This document shows positions 43,104-51,561 of a DNA stretch of 64,000 bases, one piece after another. Both the position numbers and the translations under genes were made by a program. Origin of the DNA: Gammaproteobacteria bacterium (lineage in GTDB: Bacteria > Pseudomonadota > Gammaproteobacteria > Acidiferrobacterales > Sulfurifustaceae); NCBI GenBank assembly GCA_016199745.1, contig JACQFZ010000046.1, forward strand, positions 40,405 through 104,404, given 5' to 3'. Position 1 is the stretch's first letter; each line of letters starts with the position of its first letter. The notes under the pieces are model-generated. The model was given only the letters and a program-made list of their open reading frames with translations. It ran no database searches and was not told where the DNA came from.

Positions 43104-43949
43104 ATGACCGATCCTTTCGATTTCGAACGCCGGGACCGTTACGCGGTTATGGGTAACCCCGTGGCGCACAGTAAGTCGCCGGCAATCCACGCACAGTTCG
43201 CGCACCAATTCCGCCACCATCTCGAGTACACGGCGATTCAAGTCGATGTTGGCGGCTTGCCGCAAGCAGTGGCGCAATTTCAGGCGGTTGGCGGCAAAGG
43301 CCTCAACATCACGGTACCGTTCAAGCTCGACGCATTTCGTTTGGCCGAGCATTTGAGCGATCGCGCCAAGCTCGCCGGCGCCGTGAACACGCTTAAGTTC
43401 GACGGTGCCGGCCAGATCTTCGGCGACAATACCGATGGTGCCGGCCTGGTCCATGACATCGAAAAAAATCTAAACGTCGCGCTGAAGGGTAAGCAGATTC
43501 TGCTACTTGGTGCCGGCGGCGCCGGCCGCGGCGTGCTTGGGCCGTTACTGAAACATCATCCCGCCCGCATCGTGATCGCCAACCGTACCGTGGTGAAAGC
43601 GCGCGAGCTTGCCGACGTGTTCGCCGGTCATGGTCAAGTCGACGGCTGTAGTTTCGACGATCTACGCGGTAAGCACTTCGATATCGTCATTAACGGTACT
43701 AGTGCGAGCTTGCAGGGTGAGGTGCCGAATTTGCCGGCAACGCTGTTTGCGCGCGACGCGCTCGCTTACGACATGATGTACGGCGACAAGCCGACACGAT
43801 TCATGGAGTGGGCGTCGCTGCATGGCGCCGAGCGCGTCAGCGACGGGTTGGGTATGTTAGTGGAGCAGGCGGCGGAGTCGTATTTCATCTGGCGTGGCGT
43901 AAGACCGCAGACGCCGGCGGTAATCGCGCTTCTCCGAAACAACGCCTGA
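43104..43949 (+). CDS. aroE: Shikimate dehydrogenase (NADP+)
   Basis: A 281-residue enzyme reducing 3-dehydroshikimate in aromatic amino-acid synthesis. The substrate site reads YAVMGNPVAHSKSPAIHAQF, the catalytic Lys/Asp region GLNITVPFK and GDNTDGAGLVHD, and the NADP-binding loop LLGAGGAGRG with the ANRT sequence selecting NADP. Complete. Its stop codon directly abuts the stop of the convergent carbonic anhydrase gene. Confidence 0.96.
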   Translation: MTDPFDFERRDRYAVMGNPVAHSKSPAIHAQFAHQFRHHLEYTAIQVDVGGLPQAVAQFQAVGGKGLNITVPFKLDAFRLAEHLSDRAKLAGAVNTLKFDGAGQIFGDNTDGAGLVHDIEKNLNVALKGKQILLLGAGGAGRGVLGPLLKHHPARIVIANRTVVKARELADVFAGHGQVDGCSFDDLRGKHFDIVINGTSASLQGEVPNLPATLFARDALAYDMMYGDKPTRFMEWASLHGAERVSDGLGMLVEQAAESYFIWRGVRPQTPAVIALLRNNA

Positions 43950-44477
43950 TTACTTCAGGTAATTGTTCTTCAAATCCACATAGTGCTTGGCCGACTTCGC
44001 GAACCAGGCTTTTTCCTGCTCCGTCAACTCGCGCATGCGTCGCGCCGGCCGTCCGACCCATAAGTAACCGCCTTCGAGCTCTTTGCCTTCGGTCACGAGC
44101 GAACCGGCGCCGAGCAGTACCCCTTTGCGCAAAATCGCGCCGTCGAGAATCGCCGAGCCCATGCCGATCAGGCACAGGTCTTCGACCGTGCATGCATGCA
44201 AGATGCATTGATGACCGACCGTAACGTCATCGCCGATCACCGTCGGTGTTCCCTGGGGCGCATAGGGGTGCGGGCTGGTAACGTGGATAACGGCACCGTC
44301 TTGAATATTGGTGCGTGCACCGATGCGGATGTAATTGACGTCGCCGCGGACCGAGCACTGTGGCCAGATCGAAGCGTCGTCGCCGATGACGACGTCGCCG
44401 ATTATCGCGGCGGATTCGTGTACGAAGGCGGTTTCGGCGATTGCCGGCCGAATGTTTTTGAAGGGTTGAATAGCCAT
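43950..44477 (-). CDS. Gamma-carbonic-anhydrase-like hexapeptide protein (YrdA type)
   Basis: A 175-residue left-handed beta-helix protein with repeated hexapeptides (IIGDVVIGDDASIW, VIGDDVTVGHQCILHACTV). Metal-ligand histidines lie in VIHVTSPHP and VGHQCILHAC. A C-terminal helix (LTEQEKAWFAKSAKHYVDL) packs on the trimer. E. coli yrdA is also close to aroE. Carbonic anhydrase activity is shown for only some members. Confidence 0.9.
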   Translation of the reverse strand: MAIQPFKNIRPAIAETAFVHESAAIIGDVVIGDDASIWPQCSVRGDVNYIRIGARTNIQDGAVIHVTSPHPYAPQGTPTVIGDDVTVGHQCILHACTVEDLCLIGMGSAILDGAILRKGVLLGAGSLVTEGKELEGGYLWVGRPARRMRELTEQEKAWFAKSAKHYVDLKNNYLK

Positions 44478-44834
44478 GGAGCGTCGACGTTGGTTTAAGT
44501 AAGGTCGTCTACTTTAAAGCCACCGCAAGAAATAAAAAGCCCCTTATTCGCCTTGGCGGGCGCAGCACCTTCCCTAAGCACCCCCTAATTTTCGCCGGTC
44601 CATAATCCCATCCAGCGGTTCTTACCATTGCGCCCGATTTTTTGTACTAGTGTTAAGGAATTGCCGCTGACTCGCACTATATTGTTAGCTTAAGCGAAAT
44701 CGCCACGTTCGACCTTGGTTCTTACCCGCAAGACGGAGTGGAATGCACGTCGCGTCCGAATATGCGCCTGGAGATCGAGGTCAAGCTGTAATCAGGAGTT
44801 GTTCTCACCTTCAACCAACGACAAGGAGACTTTG
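44478..44834. other. Gene-free stretch before the bufferin-like gene
   Basis: About 350 bases with no credible ORF, repeat or strong hairpin. A TTAGCTTAAGCG-type AT-rich patch near 44685 may contain the promoter of the Cys-rich peptide gene. Otherwise nothing is recognised. Confidence 0.5.
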
Positions 44835-45089
44835 ATGAAGATCAGATCAGGCGTGGCGATTGCGACGACGGCGGCACTGTTGTTCGCCGTCGGTGTTACG
44901 ACGACGACCGTCGCTCATGCCGCCAGCGCGAAGGTCAAATGTTCCGGCATCAATAGCTGCAAAGGAACATCCGAATGTAAGACGGCGTCCAACGCTTGTA
45001 AGGGTCAGAACACCTGCAAAGGCCACGGTTGGGTAAACGCGAAGTCCACCAAAGAATGCGAAGAGAAGGGCGGGAAAGTCATTAAATAG
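44835..45089 (+). CDS. BufA2-type periplasmic bufferin (Cys-rich metal-binding peptide)
   Basis: An 84-residue exported peptide. A signal peptide (MKIRSGVAIATTAALLFAVG, cleaved near AHAA at about 30) precedes a mature region with six cysteines at 36, 42, 48, 55, 61 and 75 in the frame VKCSGINSCKGTSECKTASN-ACKGQNTCKG. This matches the BufA2 class of bufferins, peptides thought to bind copper after oxidative modification by BufB (DUF692) and BufC. No bufB or bufC lies in the window, so this copy is an orphan or is modified in trans. Strong AAGGAG ribosome site. A terminator follows. Confidence 0.85.
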   Translation: MKIRSGVAIATTAALLFAVGVTTTTVAHAASAKVKCSGINSCKGTSECKTASNACKGQNTCKGHGWVNAKSTKECEEKGGKVIK

Positions 45090-45097
45090 CAGAATGC

Positions 45098-45133
45098 ATC
45101 GGCCGGTTAGCGACGCTAGCCGGCCGATTTCTA
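45098..45133 (+). terminator. Intrinsic terminator after the bufferin-like gene
   Basis: A 14-bp stem (ATCGGCCGGTTAGC / GCTAGCCGGCCGAT, one G-T pair) closed by a 3-nt loop, then TTTCT. Confidence 0.75.
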
Positions 45134-45368
45134 AGAAAATTTCCGTTGGCGTTTAACTATCAGACCGTTCTGGCTGGCAAAGTACGTCGCCGGCTCTCCC
45201 GTGTTTTCATCCGATAAATTCTTCGGCTGCTTGCCTGTTTTATCGTCCGTCACATTCTTGCTTCAGTTTGATGGAGCGCTTCGCCACGGTATCTTTAAGA
45301 AGCTAGCTCCCGCCGGAAGAATATTTAATGATAGTTCTTTAAGGTGAAGGGACGACCGAAGAGGCAAT

Positions 45369-46190
45369 ATGGCAACGACACCGACCGACTATCGAGCGAT
45401 TACCGAACGCCAGCAAGCGATGTGGGCGACCGGCGACTATCACGAGATCGCACGCCAAATGATGTCGGCGAGCGATGCGTTGTGTACGGCACTCGATCTG
45501 CATGCCGGGCAGCGCGTGTTGGACGTCGCCTGCGGCAGCGGCAACACCGCGCTGAGCGCGGCGCGGCGTTACTGCGAGGTGACGGGGATCGACTACGTGC
45601 CGGCGCTCCTCGAACGCGCCAAAGCGCGCGCGGCGGCGGAAGGAGTGACGGTCGATTTTCGTGTGGCTGATGCGCAGGCGCTGCCGTTTGCCGATGCCAG
45701 CTTCGACGTGGTGCTATCGGTGTTTGGCGTGATGTTCGCGCCGGATCAGGAACGTGCCGCCCGCGAGCTGCTGCGCGTCTGCCGGCCGGGTGGGAAAATC
45801 GGTTTGGTCTGTTGGATGCCGGAAGCGTTCGGCGGCGAATTCTTCACAGTGCACGCGCGGTATTTGCCGGCGCCGCCTGAGGTCAAGCCGGCGATTCGTT
45901 GGGGCACAGCGGTAGGGCTCGATGAATTACTGCGGGCCGGCGTCAGCTCAATGCAGCACGAACGGCGATCGCTGTTCGAGTACTATCGCTCGACCGATCA
46001 TGCGGTCGATGTCTTTCGCGCGTACTTCGGTCCGACGCGGTGGGCACTGGAAAAGAGCGACGCGCAAACGCAGACCGATTTGCACCGGGACCTCGCCGCC
46101 GTATTCAACCGTTATAACCGCGCTACCGACGGCACGATGATGCTCGAAGCCGAGTACCTGCAAACGATTGCTACACGCTCGTCTCGTTGA
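45369..46190 (+). CDS. Class I SAM-dependent methyltransferase
   Basis: A 273-residue protein with SAM motif I (VLDVACGSGNTALSAA, about 50-65), an acidic motif GIDYVPALLERAKARA and motif V FRVADAQALPFADASFDVV. The C-terminal half has no family-specific hallmark beyond UbiE/COQ5-like small-molecule methyltransferases. The substrate is unknown. It is convergent with srkA, with four bases between the stops. Confidence 0.85.
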   Translation: MATTPTDYRAITERQQAMWATGDYHEIARQMMSASDALCTALDLHAGQRVLDVACGSGNTALSAARRYCEVTGIDYVPALLERAKARAAAEGVTVDFRVADAQALPFADASFDVVLSVFGVMFAPDQERAARELLRVCRPGGKIGLVCWMPEAFGGEFFTVHARYLPAPPEVKPAIRWGTAVGLDELLRAGVSSMQHERRSLFEYYRSTDHAVDVFRAYFGPTRWALEKSDAQTQTDLHRDLAAVFNRYNRATDGTMMLEAEYLQTIATRSSR

Positions 46191-46194
46191 CGTC

Positions 46195-47277
46195 TTAGAC
46201 CAGACGCCAAATCAACGGCGGTTCGCTCAGCGCCGCCAGCTGCTGCTTAAGCGCCAAAATTTGTTCTTCCCAATAGCGGCGCGCGGCGAACCACGGGAAG
46301 CTGCGCGGAAACGCCGGATCGTCCCAGCGGCTCGCGAGCCAAGCGCCGTAGCGCAGCATGCGTAAGGTCCGCAGCGGCTCGATCAAACGCAGCTCGGTCG
46401 GATCGAAGTCGTGGAACTCGACGTAGCCATTCAGGTAATCGGCCAACGTCGATTCCATTTCCTCACGCTCGGCACCGAGCATCATCCACAGATCTTGAAT
46501 CGCCGGCGCCGCCAGGCAATCGTCGAAGTCGACCAAGATCGGACCGTTAGCGCCCCAGAGAATATTGCCGAGATGGCAATCGCCGTGCGATCGAATCCAG
46601 GCGACATCGCCGACTTCGCGGAAAATTTCGTCGAGCATCGGCAGTAGCATTTCGGTCACGCGGAAATACGGCTCGCGCAGCTCGTCCGGAATAAACGCGG
46701 TTTGCGCCAATAACGCGACCGACTTGCGACCGTACTCCTCGACCGTCAACCGCGGCCGATGTTGGAACGGTTCGGCCTGGCCGATTAAATGCAACCGGCC
46801 CATGTAGCGGCCGAGCAGTTTGCGATCATCGGCGGTGTTAAGCTCAGGCGTGCGTCCGCGGGCCCACGGAAATAGCGCGAAGCGAAAGCCGGCATGCTCG
46901 TGCAGCGTGCGGCCGTCAGTGTGTATCAACGGTGCGACGGCGGGGATCTCATGATCGGCCAATAGTTGGGCGAAGGCGTGCTCTTCGAGAATCGCCGCGT
47001 CGGTCCAGCGGCCCGGCCGATAAAATTTGGCGACCACCGGCTCGCCGTCGTCGACATTCACGCGATACACGCGATTTTCGTAGCTGTTCAGCGCCAGTAG
47101 CGCGCCGGTGCAGCGATCGCCAAAGGTTTCAACCGCGTCGAGAATGGTCTCCGGTGTCAGCGCGTCGTAGGGGTGAGCCGGGTCAGTAGCGAAGACACTT
47201 AACGTGTCTTCGCCCGGCGAACGCCCGTACACGGAAGTACGGGCCGGGGTATCTTTAGGGCGATTATGTTCCGCCAT
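46195..47277 (-). CDS. srkA: Stress response kinase A (YihE/SrkA), with an extra N-terminal segment
   Basis: A 360-residue APH-fold Ser/Thr kinase. The conserved core starts at HPYDALTPETILDAVETFG and continues LNSYENRVYRV, FYRPGRWTDAAILEEHAFA, the catalytic loop IRSHGDCHLGNILW and LVDFDDCLAAP. Relative to E. coli SrkA, about 30 extra residues precede the core. The segment ARTSVYGRSPGEDTLSVF is encoded by a two-hairpin palindromic element. The ATG ending at 47277 has GGAG eight bases upstream, so the element appears to be translated. SrkA protects against stress-induced death. Confidence 0.9.
   Translation of the reverse strand: MAEHNRPKDTPARTSVYGRSPGEDTLSVFATDPAHPYDALTPETILDAVETFGDRCTGALLALNSYENRVYRVNVDDGEPVVAKFYRPGRWTDAAILEEHAFAQLLADHEIPAVAPLIHTDGRTLHEHAGFRFALFPWARGRTPELNTADDRKLLGRYMGRLHLIGQAEPFQHRPRLTVEEYGRKSVALLAQTAFIPDELREPYFRVTEMLLPMLDEIFREVGDVAWIRSHGDCHLGNILWGANGPILVDFDDCLAAPAIQDLWMMLGAEREEMESTLADYLNGYVEFHDFDPTELRLIEPLRTLRMLRYGAWLASRWDDPAFPRSFPWFAARRYWEEQILALKQQLAALSEPPLIWRLV
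47189..47250. repeat. Palindromic element inserted in frame inside srkA
   Basis: Two adjacent perfect hairpins: GCGAAGACAC/GTGTCTTCGC (47189-47213, 5-nt loop) and GCCCGTAC/GTACGGGC (47223-47244). The linker CGTTCGCCGGGCGAA (reverse strand) and the stem pattern CGAA..CACGTTAAGTG..TTCG match copies near 61840-61898 and 53925-53988. It resembles protein-coding palindromic elements known from Rickettsia. Confidence 0.7.
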
Positions 47278-47360
47278 GGACGGCAGCTCCGGCTTATCTA
47301 ACGACGACGAAGGCATGCTACATTACTCGCACCGCGGTTTCGCATGCTTATTCCTCTGCT

Positions 47361-49415
47361 ATGGAACGCTCACACACTACCAACCCTTTACTCGATATTT
47401 CCGGTCTGCCGCGCTTCAGCGCGATTCTTCCCGAACATGTTGGTCCGGCGTTGGATCAACTGCTCGCCGAAAATCGGCGCGAACGCGAACGGCTGCTGTC
47501 CGCCAACTCGTCCTACACCTGGGCCAACTTCGCTGGGCCAATGGAGGACATGCAGGAACGACTGCAGCGTGTGTGGTCGCCGGTGGTCCATCTAAATTCC
47601 GTCGTCAATAACGAGGCTTTGCGTAGCGCTTACAACGCCGCCGTGCCGCGTATCACCGATTACTCGACCGAATTGGCGCAAGACGAGCGCCTGTACCGAG
47701 CGTATCGCGCGATTGCTAACGGTCCCGAGTTCCAGCAGCTGTCGCCGGCGCAGCGCAAGATCATCGAAAATACGCTGCGCGATTTTCGTTTGTCCGGTGC
47801 CGAGCTGTCGCCAAAAGATAAAAATCGTTTTCGCGAGATTCAAACCGAATTGTCGATGCTGGCGAGCCAGTTCTCCGAGAACGTGCTCGACGCCACACAA
47901 GCGTGGGAACTCGTGTTGACCGATCCGAAAGATGTCGCCGGTTTGCCGCCGTCGGCGATGGCGATGGCACGTCAAGCGGCCGAGCGCGAGCAGAAGAACG
48001 GTTACAAGTTCGGGCTCGATGCGCCGTCGTACATGGCGTTCATGTCGTACGCCGACAATCGCGCGCTCCGGCAAAAGATGTACGAGGCTTACAACACCCG
48101 CGCCAGTGAGCTGGGGCCGAACGCCGGTCAATGGAATAACGGTCCGCTCATCGTTCAATTACTGAAGCTGCGTCGCGAAGAAGCGCGTTTGCTGGGTTTC
48201 GATAATTACGCCGAGTACGCGCTGCAAACCCGCATGGCGAAGACCGTGCCGCAGGTGCTCGAATTTCTGCAAGAGTTGGTCACACCGTCGCGGCCGGCCG
48301 GGTTGCGCGATTTGGAAGATCTAAAGGCCTATGCGCGCAGCGAGCATGGCCTGAGCGATCTCGCGGCGTGGGATGTGGCGTATTACTCCGAGAAATTACG
48401 GGCGCATCGGTATTCGTTCACGCAAGAAGAGTTGCGGCCGTACTTCCCGGAAAACCGTGTCGTGCCGGGTATGTTCGAAGTCGTCCGGCGCTTGTACGGA
48501 CTGTCGATTCGCGCGGTCGAAGATGTCGAAACTTGGCATCCTGAAGTGCGTTTCTACGAGATCCGCGATGAGGCCGGCGAGGTGCGCGGTCGCTTCTACA
48601 TCGATTTGTACGCGCGCGCTCATAAGCGCGGCGGTGCTTGGATGGACGATTGCATCAGCCGTCGGCAACGCGGCGGCGACGTGCAAGTGCCGGTGGCATA
48701 TCTCGTATGTAACTTCACGCCACCGGTCGATGGTCGGCCGGCATTGTTTACGCACGATGAAGTGAACACGCTGTTCCATGAGTTCGGCCACGGCCTGCAC
48801 CACATGCTGACCAAGGTCGACTACGTCGGCGTCTCCGGCATCAACGGCGTGGCGTGGGACGCCGTCGAGTTGCCGAGTCAGTTTATGGAGAACTGGTGTT
48901 GGGAACGCGAAGCGCTCGATCTCATCAGCGCGCATTACCAGACCGGCGAACACTTGCCGGCGGCGCTGTACGAAAAAATGCGGGCGGCGCAAAACTTCCA
49001 ATCGGGAATGCAATTCGCGCGTCAGCTCGAGTTCGCGCTGTTCGACATGCGCCTGCACGCCGATTTCGATCCGGCCGGCACGCGCACCGTGCAGCAGCTG
49101 CTCGACGAGGTACGGCGCGAGGTGGCAGTCATCATTCCGCCGCCGATCAACCGCTTTCAAAACAGCTTCAGTCACATTTTTGCCGGCGGTTACGCCGCCG
49201 GTTATTACAGCTACAAGTGGGCCGAGGTGTTATCGGCCGACGCCTTCAGCAAGTTCGAAGAAAACGGCGTGTTCGATCGCCGCACCGGCCTCGAATTCCT
49301 GCACAACATTTTGGAGCAGGGCGGCGTGCGCGAGCCGATGGAGCTGTTCGTCAATTTCCGCGGGCGTGAGCCGTCGATCGAGCCATTGTTGCGACATTCC
49401 GGGCTCGCGGTTTAA
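47361..49415 (+). CDS. prlC: Oligopeptidase A (M3 metallopeptidase)
   Basis: A 684-residue zinc oligopeptidase that degrades short cytoplasmic peptides, including released signal peptides. The zinc motif HEFGHGLHH places ligands at His473 and His477 with catalytic Glu474, and the third ligand is Glu503 in WDAVELPSQFMENW. The N-terminal helices and the NRFQNSFSHIFAGGYAAGYY region match OpdA/PrlC. Full length. Divergent from srkA, with an 83-base gap. Four bases separate its stop from the SH3 gene. Confidence 0.96.
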   Translation: MERSHTTNPLLDISGLPRFSAILPEHVGPALDQLLAENRRERERLLSANSSYTWANFAGPMEDMQERLQRVWSPVVHLNSVVNNEALRSAYNAAVPRITDYSTELAQDERLYRAYRAIANGPEFQQLSPAQRKIIENTLRDFRLSGAELSPKDKNRFREIQTELSMLASQFSENVLDATQAWELVLTDPKDVAGLPPSAMAMARQAAEREQKNGYKFGLDAPSYMAFMSYADNRALRQKMYEAYNTRASELGPNAGQWNNGPLIVQLLKLRREEARLLGFDNYAEYALQTRMAKTVPQVLEFLQELVTPSRPAGLRDLEDLKAYARSEHGLSDLAAWDVAYYSEKLRAHRYSFTQEELRPYFPENRVVPGMFEVVRRLYGLSIRAVEDVETWHPEVRFYEIRDEAGEVRGRFYIDLYARAHKRGGAWMDDCISRRQRGGDVQVPVAYLVCNFTPPVDGRPALFTHDEVNTLFHEFGHGLHHMLTKVDYVGVSGINGVAWDAVELPSQFMENWCWEREALDLISAHYQTGEHLPAALYEKMRAAQNFQSGMQFARQLEFALFDMRLHADFDPAGTRTVQQLLDEVRREVAVIIPPPINRFQNSFSHIFAGGYAAGYYSYKWAEVLSADAFSKFEENGVFDRRTGLEFLHNILEQGGVREPMELFVNFRGREPSIEPLLRHSGLAV

Positions 49416-49419
49416 GACG

Positions 49420-50043
49420 ATGCGCTTGCGCTGGTTACTTGCCGCTGCCGTGTTGGCGCCAACCGCAGTGTTCGCCGAGACGGTATACGTGATCGACCGT
49501 CTAACCGTGCCTTTGCGCGCCGAGCCGACCGCGACCGCGGCGATACTGGCGACCGCCGACACCGGCGATGCGCTGGAAGTCATCGGTCGTGACGGTGTCT
49601 CGGTGCAAGTGCGCGACAGCCACGGCGTCGAGGGCTGGATCGAAGCGTCGCTACTGTTGCCGCAACCACCGGCGGCGGCGCCGTTGAAGCTACTGCGCGC
49701 CGAGCTCGAACGTACCCGTACCCAGCTCGTCGCCGCGCAAGCCTTGATCGACCAAGGTCACATGACAACGGCACCGAGTACGGAAGCGCTGCAAGAGGAA
49801 TTGACCGCCGCCCGTGCCCAATTGGCACGTACCCGCGCCGAACTGACGCAACGCGACATGGCGCTCGCCGGCGCATCTCCTGGCGTTGTTCCGCCGGTTC
49901 CCACCGCACCGGCCGCTAGTCGGTTCAGCCTTATTTGGCTAATAGCGAGCTTTGCTATGCTAGTAATAGGTTTTATCGGCGGGGTTATTTGGGTGCGCGA
50001 ATCGATCCGCCGGCGCATGGGCGGAATGTACTTGAGGATCTAG
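49420..50043 (+). CDS. TIGR04211-family exported SH3 protein with C-terminal membrane anchor
   Basis: A 207-residue protein. A signal peptide (MRLRWLLAAAVLAPTAVFA) is followed by a bacterial SH3-like domain (about 20-85: VYVIDRLTVPLRAEPTATAA, VEGWIEASLL) and a predicted coiled coil (about 90-150, LKLLRAELERTRTQLVAAQA). A membrane segment (LIWLIASFAMLVIGFIGGVI, about 168-188) and a basic tail end it. This is the layout of YgiM-like proteins of unknown envelope function. It is probably cotranscribed with prlC and the glutaredoxin gene (two-base gap). Confidence 0.85.
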   Translation: MRLRWLLAAAVLAPTAVFAETVYVIDRLTVPLRAEPTATAAILATADTGDALEVIGRDGVSVQVRDSHGVEGWIEASLLLPQPPAAAPLKLLRAELERTRTQLVAAQALIDQGHMTTAPSTEALQEELTAARAQLARTRAELTQRDMALAGASPGVVPPVPTAPAASRFSLIWLIASFAMLVIGFIGGVIWVRESIRRRMGGMYLRI

Positions 50044-50045
50044 CG

Positions 50046-50543
50046 ATGAGTCGGCGATTATCTTGGTTGTTATTAGCGGCGCTTATTCTTGCCCCAACCG
50101 CGTACGCCCAGAAACTTTATAAATGGGTCGATAAAAATGGCAACGTGTCGTATCACGATCAATTGCCGCCGAGCGATTCCGATTATCGCGTTGAAGAAAA
50201 GTTGATCGCCGGTCAATCGAAACCGCCGATTAAGAGCGATGCCTCGGAGAAATTTCCGGTCGTGCTCTATGTCGCTCCCAAATGCGAATCGTGCAACAAC
50301 GCTCGCACTTACCTGAAGCAACGCGGCGTGCCGTTTACCGAAAAGAACGTCGAGGGAGATCGTAAACTGCAAGATGAAATGATCAAGCAGACCGGTGGTC
50401 TGTCGGTCCCCACTGTTACGGTTGGGGAAAAAGTCATGCGCGGTTATATGGAATCGCTGCTCGAAGGCGAGCTCGACCAGGCCGGTTATCCGAAAGCCGA
50501 AACCAAACCCGAGGAATCGGCGCAAACTCCTGCGCAACCTTGA
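50046..50543 (+). CDS. Exported DUF4124-glutaredoxin fusion protein
   Basis: A 165-residue protein. A signal peptide (MSRRLSWLLLAALILAPTAY, cleaved near AYAQ) precedes a DUF4124 strand pattern (LYKWVDKNGNVSYHDQLPP) and a glutaredoxin domain (about 70-150) with redox motif C80-E-S-C83, cis-Pro in SVPTV and MRGYMESLLEGELDQAGY. It should act on disulfides in the periplasm, unusual for a glutaredoxin fold but known for DUF4124 fusions. It ends with a polar, Pro-rich tail. Confidence 0.88.
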   Translation: MSRRLSWLLLAALILAPTAYAQKLYKWVDKNGNVSYHDQLPPSDSDYRVEEKLIAGQSKPPIKSDASEKFPVVLYVAPKCESCNNARTYLKQRGVPFTEKNVEGDRKLQDEMIKQTGGLSVPTVTVGEKVMRGYMESLLEGELDQAGYPKAETKPEESAQTPAQP

Positions 50544-51050
50544 TTGCCGGTCGCTGTTAAATTTGGAACGCGTTACCTGCGCCTTTAGTCATTTCTCGCA
50601 ATGTCACAAGACACCCAGTCCTCGATCAAGAATCAAAAAAATTACCTTTTAAGCCATCCATAATTCCCCGTTAAGAAGGTCGAGAGTTAGCTGCGTAATT
50701 ACGGACAAAAGTAATAACCCAAGTCTAAATGGATCCACGAAAAGCGAGAACCCCTTCCCCGGTTGGTTTAGCACCTTTCAAGGGAAAAAGTGCGAAGGGG
50801 GTAATAGGCGAGGCCCACAAGGACGGGACGGTGTGATGGAAAATCAACCACCCACGGCATACGATTAACGGTGGGTTTTTTGCTAAAGATTTGGTAAGGA
50901 TTTGATAAATTTTAATGGCAGTTTCCGTAAAAATACCAATAAAAACATTGTCTTATAACAAACCACGCGTAGGCAGGAATACGAAAAACGCAACATGTTG
51001 TGCTATTGTCTGTCCTACAGCGGGTGAATTGTTACCAGGGGAAGTTAGAG
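50544..51050. other. Gene-free, AT-richer stretch with a possible structured RNA
   Basis: About 500 bases without a convincing protein. AT content rises from 50620 onwards. The middle (50746-50884) can fold and ends in a T-run (listed separately). The right part holds the upstream region of the HicBA-like pair. Confidence 0.5.
50746..50884 (+). ncRNA. Candidate structured RNA with a T-run end, family not recognised
   Basis: GGTTGGTTT (50761-50769) can pair with AAATCAACC (50841-50849). Inside it GCAC/GTGC (50771-50793) closes a small hairpin, and CCCCTTC upstream could pair with GAAGGGG near 50795. A weak ACCCAC/GTGGGT stem followed by TTTTTT ends at about 50881. It does not match any riboswitch core I know. 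This is a pairing-based guess only. Confidence 0.25.
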
Positions 51051-51299
51051 ATGCCTATGCGTGCGTTTGCCATTCATGCCACATGGGACCCAGATGCTAA
51101 GGTGTGGGTTGCTACTAGCGACGATGTTCCGGGCCTTGCAACCGAAGCAGAAACTGTCGAGCGCTTGCTCGAGAAGCTTCGAGTAATTGTTCCTGAACTG
51201 CTTGAACTCAACGGGGTGGTATCTAATCATCCCGAAGAAATTCCTATTGAGTTGCTTACTCAAAAACATTTTCAGCTAAAGGCTGGCAAAGCAGCTTAA
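51051..51299 (+). CDS. hicB: HicB-like antitoxin (DUF1902)
   Basis: An 82-residue protein with the partial RNase H fold of HicB/DUF1902: a FAIHATWDPDAKVWVATSDD strand pair, then VPGLATEAETVERLLEKLRV. No C-terminal DNA-binding domain is visible, which fits the DUF1902 subgroup. A GGGGAAG ribosome site precedes the ATG. Its stop overlaps the start of the HicA-like toxin by one base, giving antitoxin-first order. Confidence 0.85.
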   Translation: MPMRAFAIHATWDPDAKVWVATSDDVPGLATEAETVERLLEKLRVIVPELLELNGVVSNHPEEIPIELLTQKHFQLKAGKAA

Positions 51300-51493
51300 T
51301 GGCTGGTTATACCCCGGAGCTTAAGAAGATTCTTACGGCTGCGGGGTGCTACAAAGAAAAGCAGGGAAAGGGCGACCATGAAACTTGGTACAGCCCAATT
51401 ACGAAAATCCGCTTTACCGTCGACAACAACATTAAGTCTCGCCACACCGCCAATGCGGCGCTGAAACAAGCCGGCTTAGAAAAGAAATTTTAG
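51299..51493 (+). CDS. hicA: HicA-like mRNA interferase toxin
   Basis: A 64-residue HicA/YcfA-type protein with a double-stranded RNA-binding-like fold. The sequence KKILTAAGCYKEKQGKGDHE contains the catalytic histidine in the position of the usual GSH, then TWYSP and TVDNNIKSRHTANAALKQAG. HicA toxins cleave mRNA when not held by the antitoxin. The context (adjacent HicB-like gene with one-base overlap) supports a working type II module. Confidence 0.88.
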   Translation: MAGYTPELKKILTAAGCYKEKQGKGDHETWYSPITKIRFTVDNNIKSRHTANAALKQAGLEKKF

Positions 51494-51561
51494 GTTATAG
51501 CGACTTGGCTATTTTATTTTTTCGATAATCTCAAGTTGAACTCTCTCGTATTCATACAGTT

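Noticed and set aside
45160..45290. Short minus-strand open frame (about 40 codons, GEPATYFASQNG)
   Set aside because: It has some protein-like composition but no start with a ribosome site, no recognisable domain, and lies in a short promoter gap.
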